Assembly (NCBI RefSeq): GCF_026914185.1
Contig: NC_070570.1
Span: 186,001 to 250,000 of the forward strand
Reading direction: 5' to 3'
Length of the DNA: 64,000 nucleotides
Origin: Puccinia triticina
Taxonomy: Eukaryota > Basidiomycota > Pucciniomycetes > Pucciniales > Pucciniaceae
Shown here: positions 1 to 11,094 of the stretch, piece after piece
How positions within the stretch are numbered: position 1 is the first letter of the stretch
Layout of the letters: every line of letters starts with the position of its first letter
Translations under genes and position numbers: made by a program
The notes under the pieces: model-generated
Told to the model about the DNA's origin: nothing
Database searches by the model: none
Seen by the model: the letters and a program-made list of their open reading frames with translations, nothing else

Positions 1-398
1 ACGGTCCCGGGCTGCGTCGAGCATACCCGCGGGTACCCGCGATATTGGCAGACGGTCAGACCACGCGATAGAATCATAGACGGTGACAGACCTGTCATCG
101 CCGGTCATGATGGAGAGAATTGGGCATCTGAAACCTGTCGATGATCGGCATAAACAGGTCATCAAGAGCTCCCCTCGATGACCGGCATAGCTTACACCGG
201 TCATAAAGAGCTCCCCTCGATGACCGGCATAGTGTGAGCCGCTCATCGAGAGGGTTATCTACTGCCTCGATGACTGGTCTATTGGGGTCATCAATTGCTC
301 ATTGAATGCAAAACGGTATGTTTTGTAACAAATTTTGAAGGTTAGGAAGAGGAGAAAACAGGAGATGTTTTGTACTGTCGTCTATACATTGTATGTAG
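1..398 (-). repeat. 3' subterminal region of hAT element with palindromic GACCGGT-type array
   Basis: This is non-coding sequence downstream of the minus-strand hAT transposase. The first 50 bases carry the GC-rich ACCCGCGGGTACCCGC motif that recurs at 3,100-3,380 and fits subterminal hAT repeats. Positions about 130-300 hold repeats of the type 'CCCCTCGATGACCGGCAT' alternating with their reverse complement, the same palindrome class seen at 10,957-11,094 and 25,974-26,721. The outer terminus is cut by the window edge, so no TIR or TSD could be assigned. Confidence 0.5.
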
Positions 399-1870
399 TT
401 AGTTGTCGGAGTCACCATCGGAGTCACTTTCAGATTCTTTCGCGGGGAGTTGAATAGTTGCCGAGTCCATCATCTCGTCAAAGCGCTGGTACCATTCCTT
501 AACACAAAGGAGGCGTTTGATCGAAGAATTACTGAGGCTGTGACGTTGGGTGCCTATTATTGTTTTTGAACGCGAAAAGACGCGCTCAGATGGTGCGCTG
601 GTGGCTGGAATTCCAAGATAACACTTGTCCATAGCAGCAAGGGAAGGGTAGACTTTTGTGTGATGCAACCAGTAGTGCAGTATATTGCACTCAAGATCCT
701 CATTTCGCTCGGATCAATACATCTGTATCTCACCATTTAGGTCTTTGACAACAACAGCAGGAGATTGATCAAAAATGTCTGCCTCGATTACAGAGATTTT
801 CTTAGTCTTTACAGGGTTAGTTTTCTGCGCCGATGGTGTACCTTGGCTAATTCGACTAGGGCTCCGATCAAAAGACCGAGCTTCGACCAAGAAAGTTTTC
901 AAAATTTGACATGGTAGTAGGGTGGAGATATTGTGCTCGAGTAGGAATGATTGGGTTCGTTTGAAGTAACTTAGTTTAATCCAAGGGTCAAGAATCATTG
1001 CACAGATCGGTGCAGTCTTCTGCAATGCAAGGGTAACATATTTTCTCAGCTTTTCTATCATTTCATCCGCTGCTGGGATGAGTTGACCAGCGTCATATTG
1101 AGATCGGATGCTGGAGATTGTTCTGATGAGGGAAATGTAGATTGGAAGTGCCATGCTGAGTGTTGGGTATTTTGATCGGCAGAGAATCTTGGTGACATCA
1201 TAAAGAGGTTCCAAGAAGTTCGTCATCTGCTCCACCTTTGCCCACTCACCATCAGAGAGCGAGTATTTTACGGCTTCAGATTTTGATAGATTAGAGCTAC
1301 AAAAAGTGGAGCAGACTGTCTTCAAATCAAGAGCGCGCTTGAGCATCATATACGTGGAGTTCCAGCGGGTTTGGACGTCAAGGATCAATGTCTTTGTTTG
1401 GGCTCTGCTGTTGGAGGTTGCATCGTTGTTGTTCTGACTTTCCACAAAATCTTTAACCTTCAAGAAAGCTTCGCGGCGTTGAGGCGAGCCACGGACATAG
1501 GTTGCAAGGCCATGGATACAATTAATGATTGTTTTTAGGTTGACGCCAGCGCCATCTGGCATATCAATCAGATTGTTTGAGTCCATCTGGCTCAAAGTTA
1601 TCTCTTCCTCGGCCAGGGGGTTTGCTTTAGCACTGAAGCCAAAAACCTTAAGACCATCTTGAGCAGCGAGGTTGATCACATGGGCCATGCAGCCCAAGAG
1701 TTGGTTTTTGGCATCAAACTTTGTGTATCCTAAGTGATGTTGTACTTGCTGCGCTAGGGTTGAGTTACTCGAAGCGTTGTCGGCAGTGATGCTGACAAGT
1801 TGATTGGATATTTCCATCTCATTGATCAAATCCACAAATATGTTACCAAAGTTTTCACCAGTGTGTCGAC

Positions 1871-1940
1871 CTGTACAGATTTCAAGTGAATGAAAAATCT
1901 GTTACGTACAATTCACAACAAACAAACAAAAGAGGCGTAC
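1871..1940 (-). other. intron 2 of hAT transposase (70 nt)
   Basis: Read on the minus strand it starts GTACGCC and ends TGTACAG. Removing it joins TGC-G to GT-CGA-CAC, giving CGRHTGENF, a conserved hAT motif. Codon phase is kept. Confidence 0.85.
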
Positions 1941-2292
1941 CGCAGACAGTTGGCATCCCAACAACAACATCCAACATCTTCCAATCATCAGAAATGCCGT
2001 GTGCAGTAATTGCCATGAAGGCCTTCTGGTTTGGTGAAGTCCAAGCATCAACGGTGAAGGAAATATGATTCATGCCCTGAAGGACTTTCCGGATCTGATT
2101 CCGGTGGGCAATATATAGGAGTTTGACTTTGTTTGCCATTGTCTTTTGGCCATACTCGATTTTTGCCACGCTTGGATTGAGTAGCTCAAGTAGATAAGTG
2201 AATGATTTTTTTTGGACAATCAAATAAGGCAGGTCAGCCTCGGAAATCAGGTACGCAATTGCTTGCCTGAGCAAACTAGCTGAGAGGATTGG

Positions 2293-2355
2293 CTTTTGGA
2301 ATTACAAAGAAATCAGACATACTGCAGTCACCAGATAAAAATAAAGCTAGCGTAC
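2293..2355 (-). other. intron 1 of hAT transposase (63 nt)
   Basis: On the minus strand it starts GTACGCTAG and ends TCCAAAAG. Removal joins VEQQ to PILSASLLRQAIAYL in phase 0 and skips in-frame stops at both edges. The first six bases (GTACGC) match those of the other intron. Confidence 0.8.
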
Positions 2356-2745
2356 TTGTTGCTCCACACCCTGTCGCTTTGAAAGTTTGGGAAGGAGAAG
2401 CTGGTTAACCATCCCTTGACCTGGCGGAAGAAGGCCATGCACACGCCTCAGGTGCTCGCCCATTGACTTTGTACTTCCTGTGGGATCTCAAGCCAACAGT
2501 TGGTTGCAGGGATCTCCGCCTTTCTTCTTCTCCGGAGACTGACACTGAACTTTGGATTTGTTGAGGATATTGAAGTGACTCCAAACCCATGAACTTTTTG
2601 GTGCTGACCTGGGTGATGGTGACTCTGGGGTGCTGGTGGTACTCGGAGGAGGCTGTTTGGATGTTGGATCTGGAAAAACTTCAATATCTTCCATGTTTTT
2701 ATGATGTTGTGCATGGAAGTTGAACTGGAGATGGACGGACATCAC

Positions 2746-3415
2746 TTGGATGAGGTCCTGTTTTAACGCTTTGAGTCACCGACCCATCCGGAGGAAGAGC
2801 AGCAGAAGGTCCCTGCAAGCTTTGTTGGCTCGGCTTGGATCACCAGAGGGAGTGCCAATCAACGATCTGGCTGTTTGGATTTTTACAACTTTAGATCCCA
2901 ATGAGCACATTCAGGCTTTCAGCGGCCAAAAATCACCATGAGCAACACAGCAGGCCGTTCAAATGTGATGCCCATCAAAAACTTCACAGGGCAGATCTAT
3001 ATGTTGGATCAGTCAGTGTCCCAATACATGCTGATACGGAATCCAGATACACGGTGTAACAGTGATGTGTTACATAATGCATAAGTGGTACCTGGAGGCT
3101 GGCGGTACTGGTAGGCCTGTTCGCGGGTATACCCGTCCGGGCTGTCTAAATCAAGCCATTTCGCGGGTATACCCGCCTGCCCGCGGGCATAATTGCACGG
3201 GATGGCGGGTATGCGCCTGTCTAGACGGGGGATACCCGCGCCCCGTCAGGCTAGACGGGTAACCACGGGATGTACCCTGTACCCGCGGGTATCTGTCCGG
3301 GCTGTCTAAATGCGGGACACACAGGTTGGGTATACCCTCCGGGCCGGAGCCGGGATGGGTCGAATTGGCCGGGTACCCCCGCGGGTTCCAGCGCTAGTCT
3401 CCTGCCTTAACCGCT
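2746..3415. repeat. 5' subterminal hAT-type repeats, nested GC-rich ends
   Basis: No coding sequence. From about 3,090 there are repeated (C)GGGTATACCCG and CCGGGCTGTCTAAAT motifs (near 3,125-3,152 and 3,283-3,310), plus inward-facing TAGACGGG starts near 3,222 and 3,251. These look like overlapping termini of two or more hAT-type elements. I could not pair them with confidence. Confidence 0.4.
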
Positions 3416-5787
3416 TGATAATAAGTTAAAGAGGGGTAACTGGCCCCCTCTGACATCTTGTCCAATATCTACCCTTCTGCACCGGCACTAGATATCATAA
3501 TGGAATCTAAGAGACATGACTCCAAAGGAAGCTGTACTGTACCGTGCATGTGTTACTGTTATTGGTAACAATAATGGACCCAAAATTGTTACAGCACCAA
3601 TGCACAAGGGTGAAACTGATGCAATAAATGTATTGTATCTGTATTGGCAATACACAGTTTTCCAAACCTGTGTATGGTAGTGGAAGCTAAAAATGTCACA
3701 ATAAAATACAATACAGATACAAATCAGGGAATTGAAAGATTTTAAAGAGCTAAGAGTTTATTTCTTAGTTAGACTCTATTTATAATCTATATAAAATTTA
3801 TAGATTAAAAATAGAGAAGCTGGTATAGTACCTAAGAGCAAGCAACTAGCCGCTCTATCTTTTAAGACAAGGAGCTCGGTTGCTCTACCAAGTCTGCTTT
3901 GAGTTTAAGTTGGGAATTATTCCTCCAGTTCACTGCAGCTGTTGACGAGTTATTAGTCAGTTTAGGCTTTTGCAGAACTGCTGAGAGAAACACTTTGCTT
4001 TGGAGAATTGGCACAAAAGTCTCTCGACGTTGTCTGTTTCAGAGAACGTCAATGATCAACTTCAGCTTCTGTATTCTCTTTTCTAAGCTTTGGACACAAT
4101 CACTCACCTATTTTAGTATCTTCTCTTTGAGTAGATACTGCGGCTTTATTGGTCTGTTTTTGATCCTGTTCAACGATGTCTAACAGATTCAAAGATAGCT
4201 TTTTAGTTCTATCTCCTTTGACCGTTAGTTCTGAATCACGCTACTTACCTTTGGTTTTTGCTGTGATTCTTTTTTCTAACGGCGTTTGGCAGCATGGTTC
4301 CACGTGTTGGTTCTTGCTGCTCGCGGATGCCGAAACTGTAATCAGTATCTGCACTTCTCCCGCTGCGTGCCTTTGACTGCGGGGAAATGGTTTGCTTTTC
4401 TCACCTTTCTCCGCAGCTGTTTGAGCTCCCAGCATCTTCTTCAATTTATGAGGTCAATGCCGTTTGCCTTGGCATGTAATCTCACAGGAATTGGAAAGAT
4501 ACTGTGCAAAGGGGGAGGATTTGTTGTTGTTGGTTGTTGGTTCTGATACTGCACTAACACTCTACTGACTGAATTAAATCTACGCTACTCAAAGCTACTA
4601 CTGCTAAGCTACTACTACTAAACTACTACTGTGACCAAACCTCTGTAGGCTCATACAAACTAAACTGCCATATGTGACCAAAACTCTGTAGGTTGATGGG
4701 GAAAAGAGAAATTATGGTGGGGATAAGAACTACTTTTACATTGAAAAGTGAGGGATTTTAGCTTCAGGGGAACAGGTGTGAGGGAATTTAGATGCAGGGA
4801 TCTCAGTTGCACAGCCCCTGCAGGATATACACCTGTACTGCACTGCCTGCCAAGTGATGTGGGCTTTATGCTGCAGAGGTTTGCAGTTTCACAGCCTCTT
4901 AATTTACAGGAATACAGATGAAATGTGTTGCTATGTAACAAGAAAAACCATCAAGACAGCAATTCAAAGGAGCAGCCATGACAGTTGCCTAGCAGGGCAC
5001 CTGGGGAGGGCCAAGACTTTGGCACGGGTCAGGTGCTGTTTTTACTGGCATCAATTAAAACTTTGTTAACCATTAGGCTGCAGTTCATGCCAAAACTTCA
5101 AGCCATTTGGGACAATGGAACACCCTGTCAATACCTGCAGGCCCTTGGACCAAAATTTCCTATGAACTAATTGAAAAACTTCAAAGGACTAATATTTCTT
5201 CTAATTAGATTATGTAGCTTTTGTATTTACATTTTATTCAATTATGAGAAATAGAAAAATTGAAAAGATGATTCACCTAAGCGCAGGAACTAAGCCACTC
5301 TCTACTTTGAATTGAGAATGAGATAGATTTGAGAAAAGAAGCAGAACCATATCAGGTTCTGTGATTACTATGATCTGATCTAAAGAAGTGATGCAAATTA
5401 GCCATCAAATTCTCCTCACATTGATCTTTGGAAGGCTCTTTTGAGACTTAAGTTTAATTGTTTGACCCAAGTGCTTAGTGAACCTTCACTTTGCGTTGGA
5501 AAAACAACAAAGTAGCAATGCAAAATTATCTGATTCAGAGTCACCAGGAAAAAATTCATGTCAACTGGGGGCAGGTGACATGAAGGAACACAAGCTGAGA
5601 CTGCCGCAATTTCAGCATGACTCTGTGCAACATTTTGTTTTACTCATTTGCACACCGGTGAGTAAGATTGAGTCAGCTCATCCACCAACATTGCTGAACT
5701 CCTGAGCTCAAAAGTTGGAGTTCAGACTTTTGTTCAGCTTCAGTTGCAAGGATATGCATTTACACCTTGAGACGGATCTCTCTTGAC
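3416..5787. other. AT-rich stretch, no supported gene
   Basis: Only short open frames are present and none shows a recognisable domain. A CTACTACTG-like microsatellite lies at about 4,588-4,632. The AT-rich segments at 3,750-3,900 and 5,190-5,350 resemble each other loosely (TTTCTT-TTAGATT, then TAAG...AGCAACTAGCC / TAAG...GAACTAAGCC). They may be decayed LTR ends. Confidence 0.35.
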
Positions 5788-6095
5788 TATGGCCATTGCC
5801 ATTGACACCACTCGATGGCCCGTACATACTGGCCTTCCAGCGGGGCTTTGCTTGATGACCGGTACACATGTCCACCATTGAGTGATCCAGGGAGGCTTGC
5901 CTCTGCTCAATGGCCCATACACACCGGCCATCGGCCCATACATACCGGCCATCAAGCAGGGGCTTGCCTCTGCTCAATGGCCCATACACACCGGCCATTG
6001 AGCAGGGGCTTGCCTCTGCTCGATGGCCCATACACACCGGCCATCAAGCAGGGGCTTTGCTCTGCTCGATGGCCCATACTGTCAGCTCCGGTCTC
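5788..6095. repeat. 46-bp tandem palindromic array (CAATGGCCCATACACACCGG)
   Basis: Imperfect tandem copies of a 46-bp unit (GGGGCTTGCCTCTGCTCAAT, then GGCCCATACACACCGGCCAT, then CAAGCA) run from about 5,880 to 6,080, with weaker copies before. The unit is partly self-complementary (CAATGGCC/GGCCATTG), the same design as the GACCGGTC arrays elsewhere. Open frames across it are repeat artefacts. Confidence 0.75.
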
Positions 6096-6169
6096 TTATG
6101 TGACACGGAGTTGATGGGATTTTGGATACACGCTGTAGCGGCAATGTAGCGGCCAGCGGAAAAAAGGCC

Positions 6170-6460
6170 ACACTATAACCTTAAGGGTCAATCTAAATGC
6201 ACGCCACTTTTTGACTAGATGCACGCCAAAAAAGTGGCGTGCACGCCATGTACGCCAAAATAAATGGCGTACAGGAGCAGTGCACGCCATTTGTTTGGCG
6301 TGCGTAGCCCTGCACGCCAAAAATACTCCTTTTTGGAAGAATTTTGGCGTGCACAAACCCTCCACGCCATTTTTTTTTTGGCGTACAGGCGTTGCACGCC
6401 ACTCTTTTGGCGTGCATATAGCTGTCAAAAGTTAGCGTGCACCGTTTGACATGCAGTTTT
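6170..6460. mobile_element. small foldback element with TGCACGCCA/TGGCGTGCA hairpins
   Basis: Six or more TGCACGCCA motifs alternate with TGGCGTGCA, giving back-to-back short hairpins. The left end (GGGTCAATCTAAATGCACGC) resembles the inverted right end near 6,430-6,455 (GCGTGCACCGTTTGAC). It also resembles the GGGCATGCTAAATGCACCCC end of the elements at 7,378 and 26,965. No protein is encoded. Confidence 0.55.
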
Positions 6461-6539
6461 TTTGGCGGCACAGTTGGCCACTGCACCCCAACAGCATGAT
6501 GAATAGTGCCTCCACCACTATGAATAGTGCCAGGATGGA

Positions 6540-6608
6540 TAGTTTTCATAGTGGCCGAGCTTGGCGGAGTCACTATTTATAGTGGCGGAGTCACTATTTA
6601 TAGTGGTG
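6540..6608. repeat. short tandem repeat with CACTATTTATAGTG palindromes
   Basis: TGGCGGAGTCACTATTTATAG occurs twice in tandem and follows related CACTATGAATAGTG copies from about 6,490. Each copy contains a 14-bp palindrome. Confidence 0.6.
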
Positions 6609-6612
6609 CCGG

Positions 6613-6975
6613 TGTGGCAATACTCTAAGGGAATAAAGATGTGAGAGGGATGAATGCTTGAAGGGCTGCCTGTCAGGAAGGGAGAGTAATATGGAACAAG
6701 AATAGAGAAAAGTTTGGCCAATGAAGTATTGAGAATTGTGCTTTCCAGACAAAAATATGGGAAAAGGAGTAGAGTCAGGCTGGTTACTAGTATTCTACTA
6801 TATGGGTAATTCTTTCAAGGTAAGGGCCTTTCACAAAGTTGAGGTGCTACTTTTAGGACCTTGCTGTGTGAAAAGCTCTTTGGGCAGGGAGGTAAAAATG
6901 TGGTGGAGTCATGAGAGCTGGGGATTTAGTCCCTCAGATGTCCCGCGCAGTGGAGGTGCTCTTATATCTTACTAG
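6613..6975 (-). mobile_element. decayed LTR related to the Gypsy LTR at 11,095
   Basis: Compared with the reverse complement of the Gypsy LTR, the first ~180 bases align through TGTGG..ACTCT, GATGTGAGAGGGATGAATGC, GCTGCCTGTCAGG, GGGAGAGTAATATGG and TGAAGTATTGAGAAT. After that it drifts. The LTR 3' end starts right after CCGG (6609-6612). The other end is not clear. Confidence 0.6.
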
Positions 6976-7377
6976 GGAAATCCACGGCTGCGCCGCGGGA
7001 ATGCACTTGAGCCCGGAAATGTGGATAACTGCTCAGATTCCACACATATAACTATTTCACCATCTAACAATTGCTCTGTTCAAAATACTAACATAAAAAA
7101 TCAGAAACCATGCTCCAAAATACAAATACCACAACATAAAAATACATGCTCCAAAATACAAATAAAACAACATGACAATTTTTGGTGATTGTAAATATCT
7201 TCAGCATTTAACTGAATGGTATTAATGTCAACTAAACATTTTGTTGCAGCTTTTTCTTCTTCAAAGGTTTTATCAAACTTCCGGGCTGCTTTGACTGGGT
7301 CATTGTCTTGCATTCTGGAAAAGTATGTTGGGACTTTATGGAAACAGCTGGTTATAATAAGTTGGGGGAAAAATAAA
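6976..7377. other. short spacer with a 40-bp duplication and a possible minus-strand gene fragment
   Basis: CATGCTCCAAAATACAAATA occurs twice, 40 bp apart (about 7,107 and 7,147). The minus strand is open from 7313 to 7101. Its first part (DPVKAARKFDKTFEEEKAAT) looks like real coding sequence but I do not recognise it. Elsewhere I see nothing. Confidence 0.3.
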
Positions 7378-7690
7378 GGGACATGCTAAATGCACCCCAA
7401 ATTTTTACTTAATGGACACCAAAAAGGGGTACAGCTGATGTGTACCCCAAACCACTTGGGGTGTACACCTACACACCCCTGTGAAGATGGGGTACAGCAC
7501 CTCATACCCCATGGAAGTTGGGGTGAGCCACAGGGTACCCTAAAACAAGTGAAAAATATGGTGTAAATGGCCATGACACCCCATCATAATGGGGTGCAAA
7601 CCCCCTGCACTCCAATCTGATACCCTGTGATAGGGGTGGGCCCCTTCACAGCCCAGATGTACTGTACATATATGGCACCCAGCCCGACTT
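7378..7690. mobile_element. foldback element with TACCCC/GGGGTA palindromes
   Basis: The left end CATGCTAAATGCACCCCAAA is nearly the reverse complement of the right end at 26,935-26,960. Inside are hairpins such as GTACCCCAAACCACTTGGGG. The right end is unclear and may be lost. No ORF of substance. Confidence 0.5.
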
Positions 7691-7974
7691 GTCACACCGG
7701 TGTGGTGGTCTAAATGGTAGCCAGCTTCAGATCCAAACTTCAAGATTAATCACCAGGGAGGGATTGGTTGCACTCTCCAGAGAGTGCCAGACCGTAATTT
7801 CTCCCTGGAAGTCTGCCAGATGTGAACCATTCCCTCATGTGTAACTTTATTGTGGTTCAGCTGTATGGTTATACTGAACTCATACTGAGTTATTCCATAT
7901 CCAATCTTGTGTGTTCCAGTGAGTTAAACTCAAATATTGGTTTTCTCAAATCAATTGCTCATTCTGGCACCCAC

Positions 7975-8845
7975 AGGGATCCTCCACTGGCCAGTGTGTA
8001 CTGGAAATCAAGTGGATACACCCTCCAATTGAGTACCAGTATGGACATGCATTGAGTGGCAAAAGCCTCCGCTCAATGGTGGTTTGGAAGGCCATCAAGT
8101 TGAGACATACTCCAATAAATGAGCCTGGGTACTGGCAATCAATTGGAGAGCTTCACTTGATGGCCATGTATATTACCAGCCATTGATTTGAGACATCCTC
8201 TGCTCAATGACCAGTTTGTAAGGCCATCACATTAAGTTTTTCTCTTCTCAATGACCAGTGTGCACTGGCCATCAAGTGGAGCCACCATCCAATTGATTAC
8301 AGGGTAATAGGCTGTGAAAATCTCAGCTCAATGACCAGCAAACAATGGTTGTTGAGCGGAGCCTTTCTCAGCCTGGTGAACCGGCATGCACCCCACATCG
8401 CGCTGGGAAAATCCCAGCTCAACAGCCAGCATGTACTGGTCATTCAGCTGGGCTTTTAAGAGCTCGGTGGACAGTATGTACTGCCTACTGAGCTCGTAAA
8501 ATCCCAGATAGATGACCAGCATGTGCTGGTCATCGCGCGAGGGCTTCCCTGGCTTGATGACCTATGTACTCCGGGTTTGAGCTCGGAGAGCCAGGGGGCT
8601 GATGACAAATGCATGCTGGTCACCAAGCGCGGCCTCTTCCAGTTTGATGACCAGTTCGTGCTTGTCGTTGAGCCGGAGAAGCCCTAGCCCGATGACCAGC
8701 ACATGCTGGTCATCGATCTGGGCCTATCTGAGCTTGGTAGGCAGTTTATACTCCCTCCAAGGCTCGGATACGCCCAGCTTGATTGCCAGCATGTACTGGG
8801 AGTCAGCTGGGACTTTACCAGTGCAATGAACAGTACACACTGTTC
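7975..8845. repeat. palindromic array of GACCAG-CTGGTC / CAATGACC units
   Basis: Repeated units such as TGATGACCAGCATGTGCTGG followed by TCAT, and TCAATGACCAGTGTGCACTG followed by GCCATCAA. Every unit is a short inverted repeat. The array resembles those at 100-300 and 25,974-26,721 in design but uses CCAG instead of CCGG. Confidence 0.7.
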
Positions 8846-8880
8846 ATCAACTTGCAGTACATGTGCCAGCGACTTGCCAA

Positions 8881-8918
8881 TGTCCACCCTCACGTTCGCC
8901 CGAACCTGAGGGTGGACA
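8881..8918. repeat. near-perfect hairpin (12-bp outer stem)
   Basis: TGTCCACCCTCA (8881-8892) pairs with TGAGGGTGGACA (8907-8918), and the middle GTTCG/CGAAC adds a second 5-bp stem. It marks the right edge of the palindromic array inside the 7751-10223 element. Confidence 0.8.
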
Positions 8919-10956
8919 TTACATAAGAAAATAACACTCCCCGGGGGACACAGGGGGATACAAAACCAATCCAAGTTTCCCCGCGCGCCCATGGTTTACA
9001 TGTGCCCACCTTCAAACCACCAGACAATTTTTTTTTAACTCTTTTCCTCACATGTGCGTGCCACTCCTGCTGTTCCAAGGCCAATAATTTTCAGTGGTCT
9101 GGATACAGCAGGTCTGCAGTACCAAAGGCTTATCTAGCAGCCTGTGCTACTTAAGTGGCATGTGATAAGAGCAATCAACACCACATTTTTGCACCATGCA
9201 CATGGAAACAAAGTTCCCTGTGAATAATGAATCCTACGTGCAGGAGAAAATTCATGGAAAATATGTATGGAAAATATGTGAAGACAATCAATCTAAAAGA
9301 CAAAAGGCATACATAACCCAAACCAAGATGTGTGTGAGCATTTAAGAAGTGACTGTTTGCCTTGGAGGTCTCAGGCAAACTGTTGAATTATTTCTCCAGC
9401 TGTTTTCAGAAGCAAGGGGATATTGAAGTTCCCATTAACCTCCACCAATCTAGCCCCTTTTGGTGTTGAACAATTTTATTTGTGGCTCTGAACCCTGCAT
9501 TTTTCAGTAAGTTTTAACTAAAGGTATGAAAATTGTACAATGTGTAGTCCTGTACACAAGGTGCGTATTCCGAAATGATAATAAGTGATTCACACTTCAG
9601 AATCTAAAATTCCTGAATGTTCCATCACTTAGTAAAATTTTTAGGGAAAACTAAATCCAGTAGTTTCACATTTTGTATTTCTGGGAGTCAAATTTCATGT
9701 TACACAGGTTTTCCTACCTTTTTCCCTGTTCTTGAAGGATATAAATTTGATACCAAACCACTCTCCCCAAATAATATCATGGCTGAAATATGTCACTCAC
9801 TAGGATTCATCCACCATTTGGCTGATCCTCTGAAGTTGCTATACTTGACAAGTATTTTTCATAATGTGGTGTTGTTTGGTTTTTGAATTAAAACAATTCT
9901 GCAATGAAAAATATTGCCTGTCACTTGGATAAAGCAATATTTTTGAATAAGGATTGGTACATTCTTGGCGACAATTTTGTGCATTGAAGCTTGTGTTCAA
10001 AATTGTGATCATGATGAACCAAACACAAAAATTCAACAGAGCAATAATGATGTGTTGACATTGAGTGACAGATCATTTCACAACAACTTCACCTACAGTT
10101 ACCCTTCTATTGGGGAGGAAGTTTAACAAAGTTACAGATGACATTGAACTCACATCATACCAAGCAACTGACAAAATTACGGTCTGGCACTCTCTAGAGA
10201 GTGCAACAAATCCCTCCCTGGTGAATCCTCAAGACCTCAAGACTTCCAATCTCTCAAGATTCACTCTGCAATACTCAAGACTCAGAGTTCATCTCCACCT
10301 CTCCTCATTTTCACCTCCTCAATTCTTTTCCCTTCTCTCCTACTCCTTTCCCTTTCTTGGTCCTAACACAGAATTCTGTGGGTTTATTTATGATTTGTCT
10401 TTGTGTCCTTTCTTTCATCTTTTTCTCTTCTTTCTTACCTCTTAGTTGTTCTCATGCAGTTCTCCTTTTTGTTTGATTCATCCTTGTGTCTGGTTGTGTT
10501 TTGTTCCTGTTCCTGTTTCATTTTTGTGTTGTGTTTTCTTTTTTTTCCTCTCTCTGTTGTCTTTTGTGGGTGTGCGCGCACGGCGCGCAAGGAGATGATG
10601 ACATGCTTGTGACAGGCCTCCAGGAATCCAAGTTCCGGGCGAACTTGGAGGATAGGAGGCCATAGCACCTGTTCTGATCCAAGTCAGGGTTATCAAGAAA
10701 TCGATCTTTCTTTTTTTTGAATCTGAGTCCGAAGAGTCCTGATCCCTGAATCCCTTGCATCCTTCAAGAATCCTTTCAACAAAAAAAACCCGCCGCCGAG
10801 GATCCAAACCCCGGCGAACCTTCAAAAAACCACTCCCCCCCCAGCTATCATTCGAATCTCTACGACTCATCTGGACCATCCGTGAGGGCAGTCACTCAAC
10901 ACCAATCCCCTCCCAGCGCTGCCGCCGGCCTAGCACCGGACGGAGCTCCATACCGG

Positions 10957-11094
10957 TTTCCACTGAGAGGACAGACCGGTCTGTGCACTCCCCTCAACCA
11001 CCGGTGTGCCGGTCATCAAGGAGAATAACCCCCCTCAATGCCCAGGTTCACAGACCGGTCAGCAAGGGGAGTTGCTACTCCCATTGATCCCCGG
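10957..11094. repeat. GACCGGTC palindromic array, left part (split by the Gypsy insertion)
   Basis: Repeats of ACCGGT with flanking CCCCTCAA and GGTCATCAAGG. It ends in CCGG (11091-11094), where the Gypsy element starts, and continues at 25,974 with the same repeat type. Confidence 0.7.

Larger units (their letters stand above)
399..2745 (-). pseudogene. hAT-family transposase, two introns, two in-frame TGA stops
   Basis: Minus-strand hAT transposase in three exons: 2745-2356, 2292-1941 and 1870-399. Exon 1 begins with an acidic/proline-rich leader and then a BED zinc finger (SSWVWSHF, two Cys, HLRRVH). Exon 2 holds the FTVDAWTSP motif of the RNase H-like DDE core, and exon 3 continues with GRHTGENF (across the splice), SITADNASSN and WNSTYMMLKRA. 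The C-terminal dimerisation motif LGIPATSAPSERVFS lies at about 570-640. Both introns are GT-AG and keep phase. Two in-frame TGA codons interrupt it, one in the BED finger (about 2,492) and one at 714-716 before the dimerisation domain. The rest is well preserved, so this is a young relic. The first ATG at 2745 or the MEDIEV Met near 2,694 could be the start. hAT enzymes cut and paste DNA and give 8-bp TSDs. Confidence 0.85.
7751..10223. mobile_element. 2.47-kb non-autonomous TIR element, 3-bp TSD AAT
   Basis: The left end CACCAGGGAGGGATTGGTTG and the inverted right end (CACCAGGGAGGGATTTGTTG) are near-identical, and the inverted match continues about 50 bp through TGCACTCTC-AGAGAGTGCCAGACCGTAATTT. 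The flanks are AAT at 7748-7750 and 10224-10226. CAC termini with a 3-bp TSD fit the CACTA/CMC group. No transposase is present, so it must be mobilised in trans. The left half of the interior is a palindromic array. The right half (8,930-10,160) is AT-rich with no recognisable gene. Confidence 0.75.
7701..10952 (+). mobile_element. solo LTR (Gypsy-related) interrupted by a TIR element
   Basis: The LTR starts TGTGGTGGTCTAAATGG at 7701, is broken at 7,750 by the element 7751-10223, resumes at 10,224 and ends GGAGCTCCATA at 10,952. Without the insert it is about 776 bp, close to the 783 bp of the Gypsy LTR at 11,095. Its layout parallels the LTR at 36,941-37,594: CTCAAGA repeats, a T-rich stretch, a CGCGC segment, then a CCAAGTTC-loop-GAACTTGG hairpin near 10,630-10,655. 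It is flanked on both sides by CCGG (7697-7700, 10953-10956), so it is a solo LTR with a 4-bp TSD. Confidence 0.7.

Noticed and set aside
10065..10879. Open frames across the T-rich segment at 10,065-10,880
   Set aside because: Low-complexity translations of LTR sequence (Phe/Leu/Ser-rich). The region aligns in layout with other LTRs of the family.
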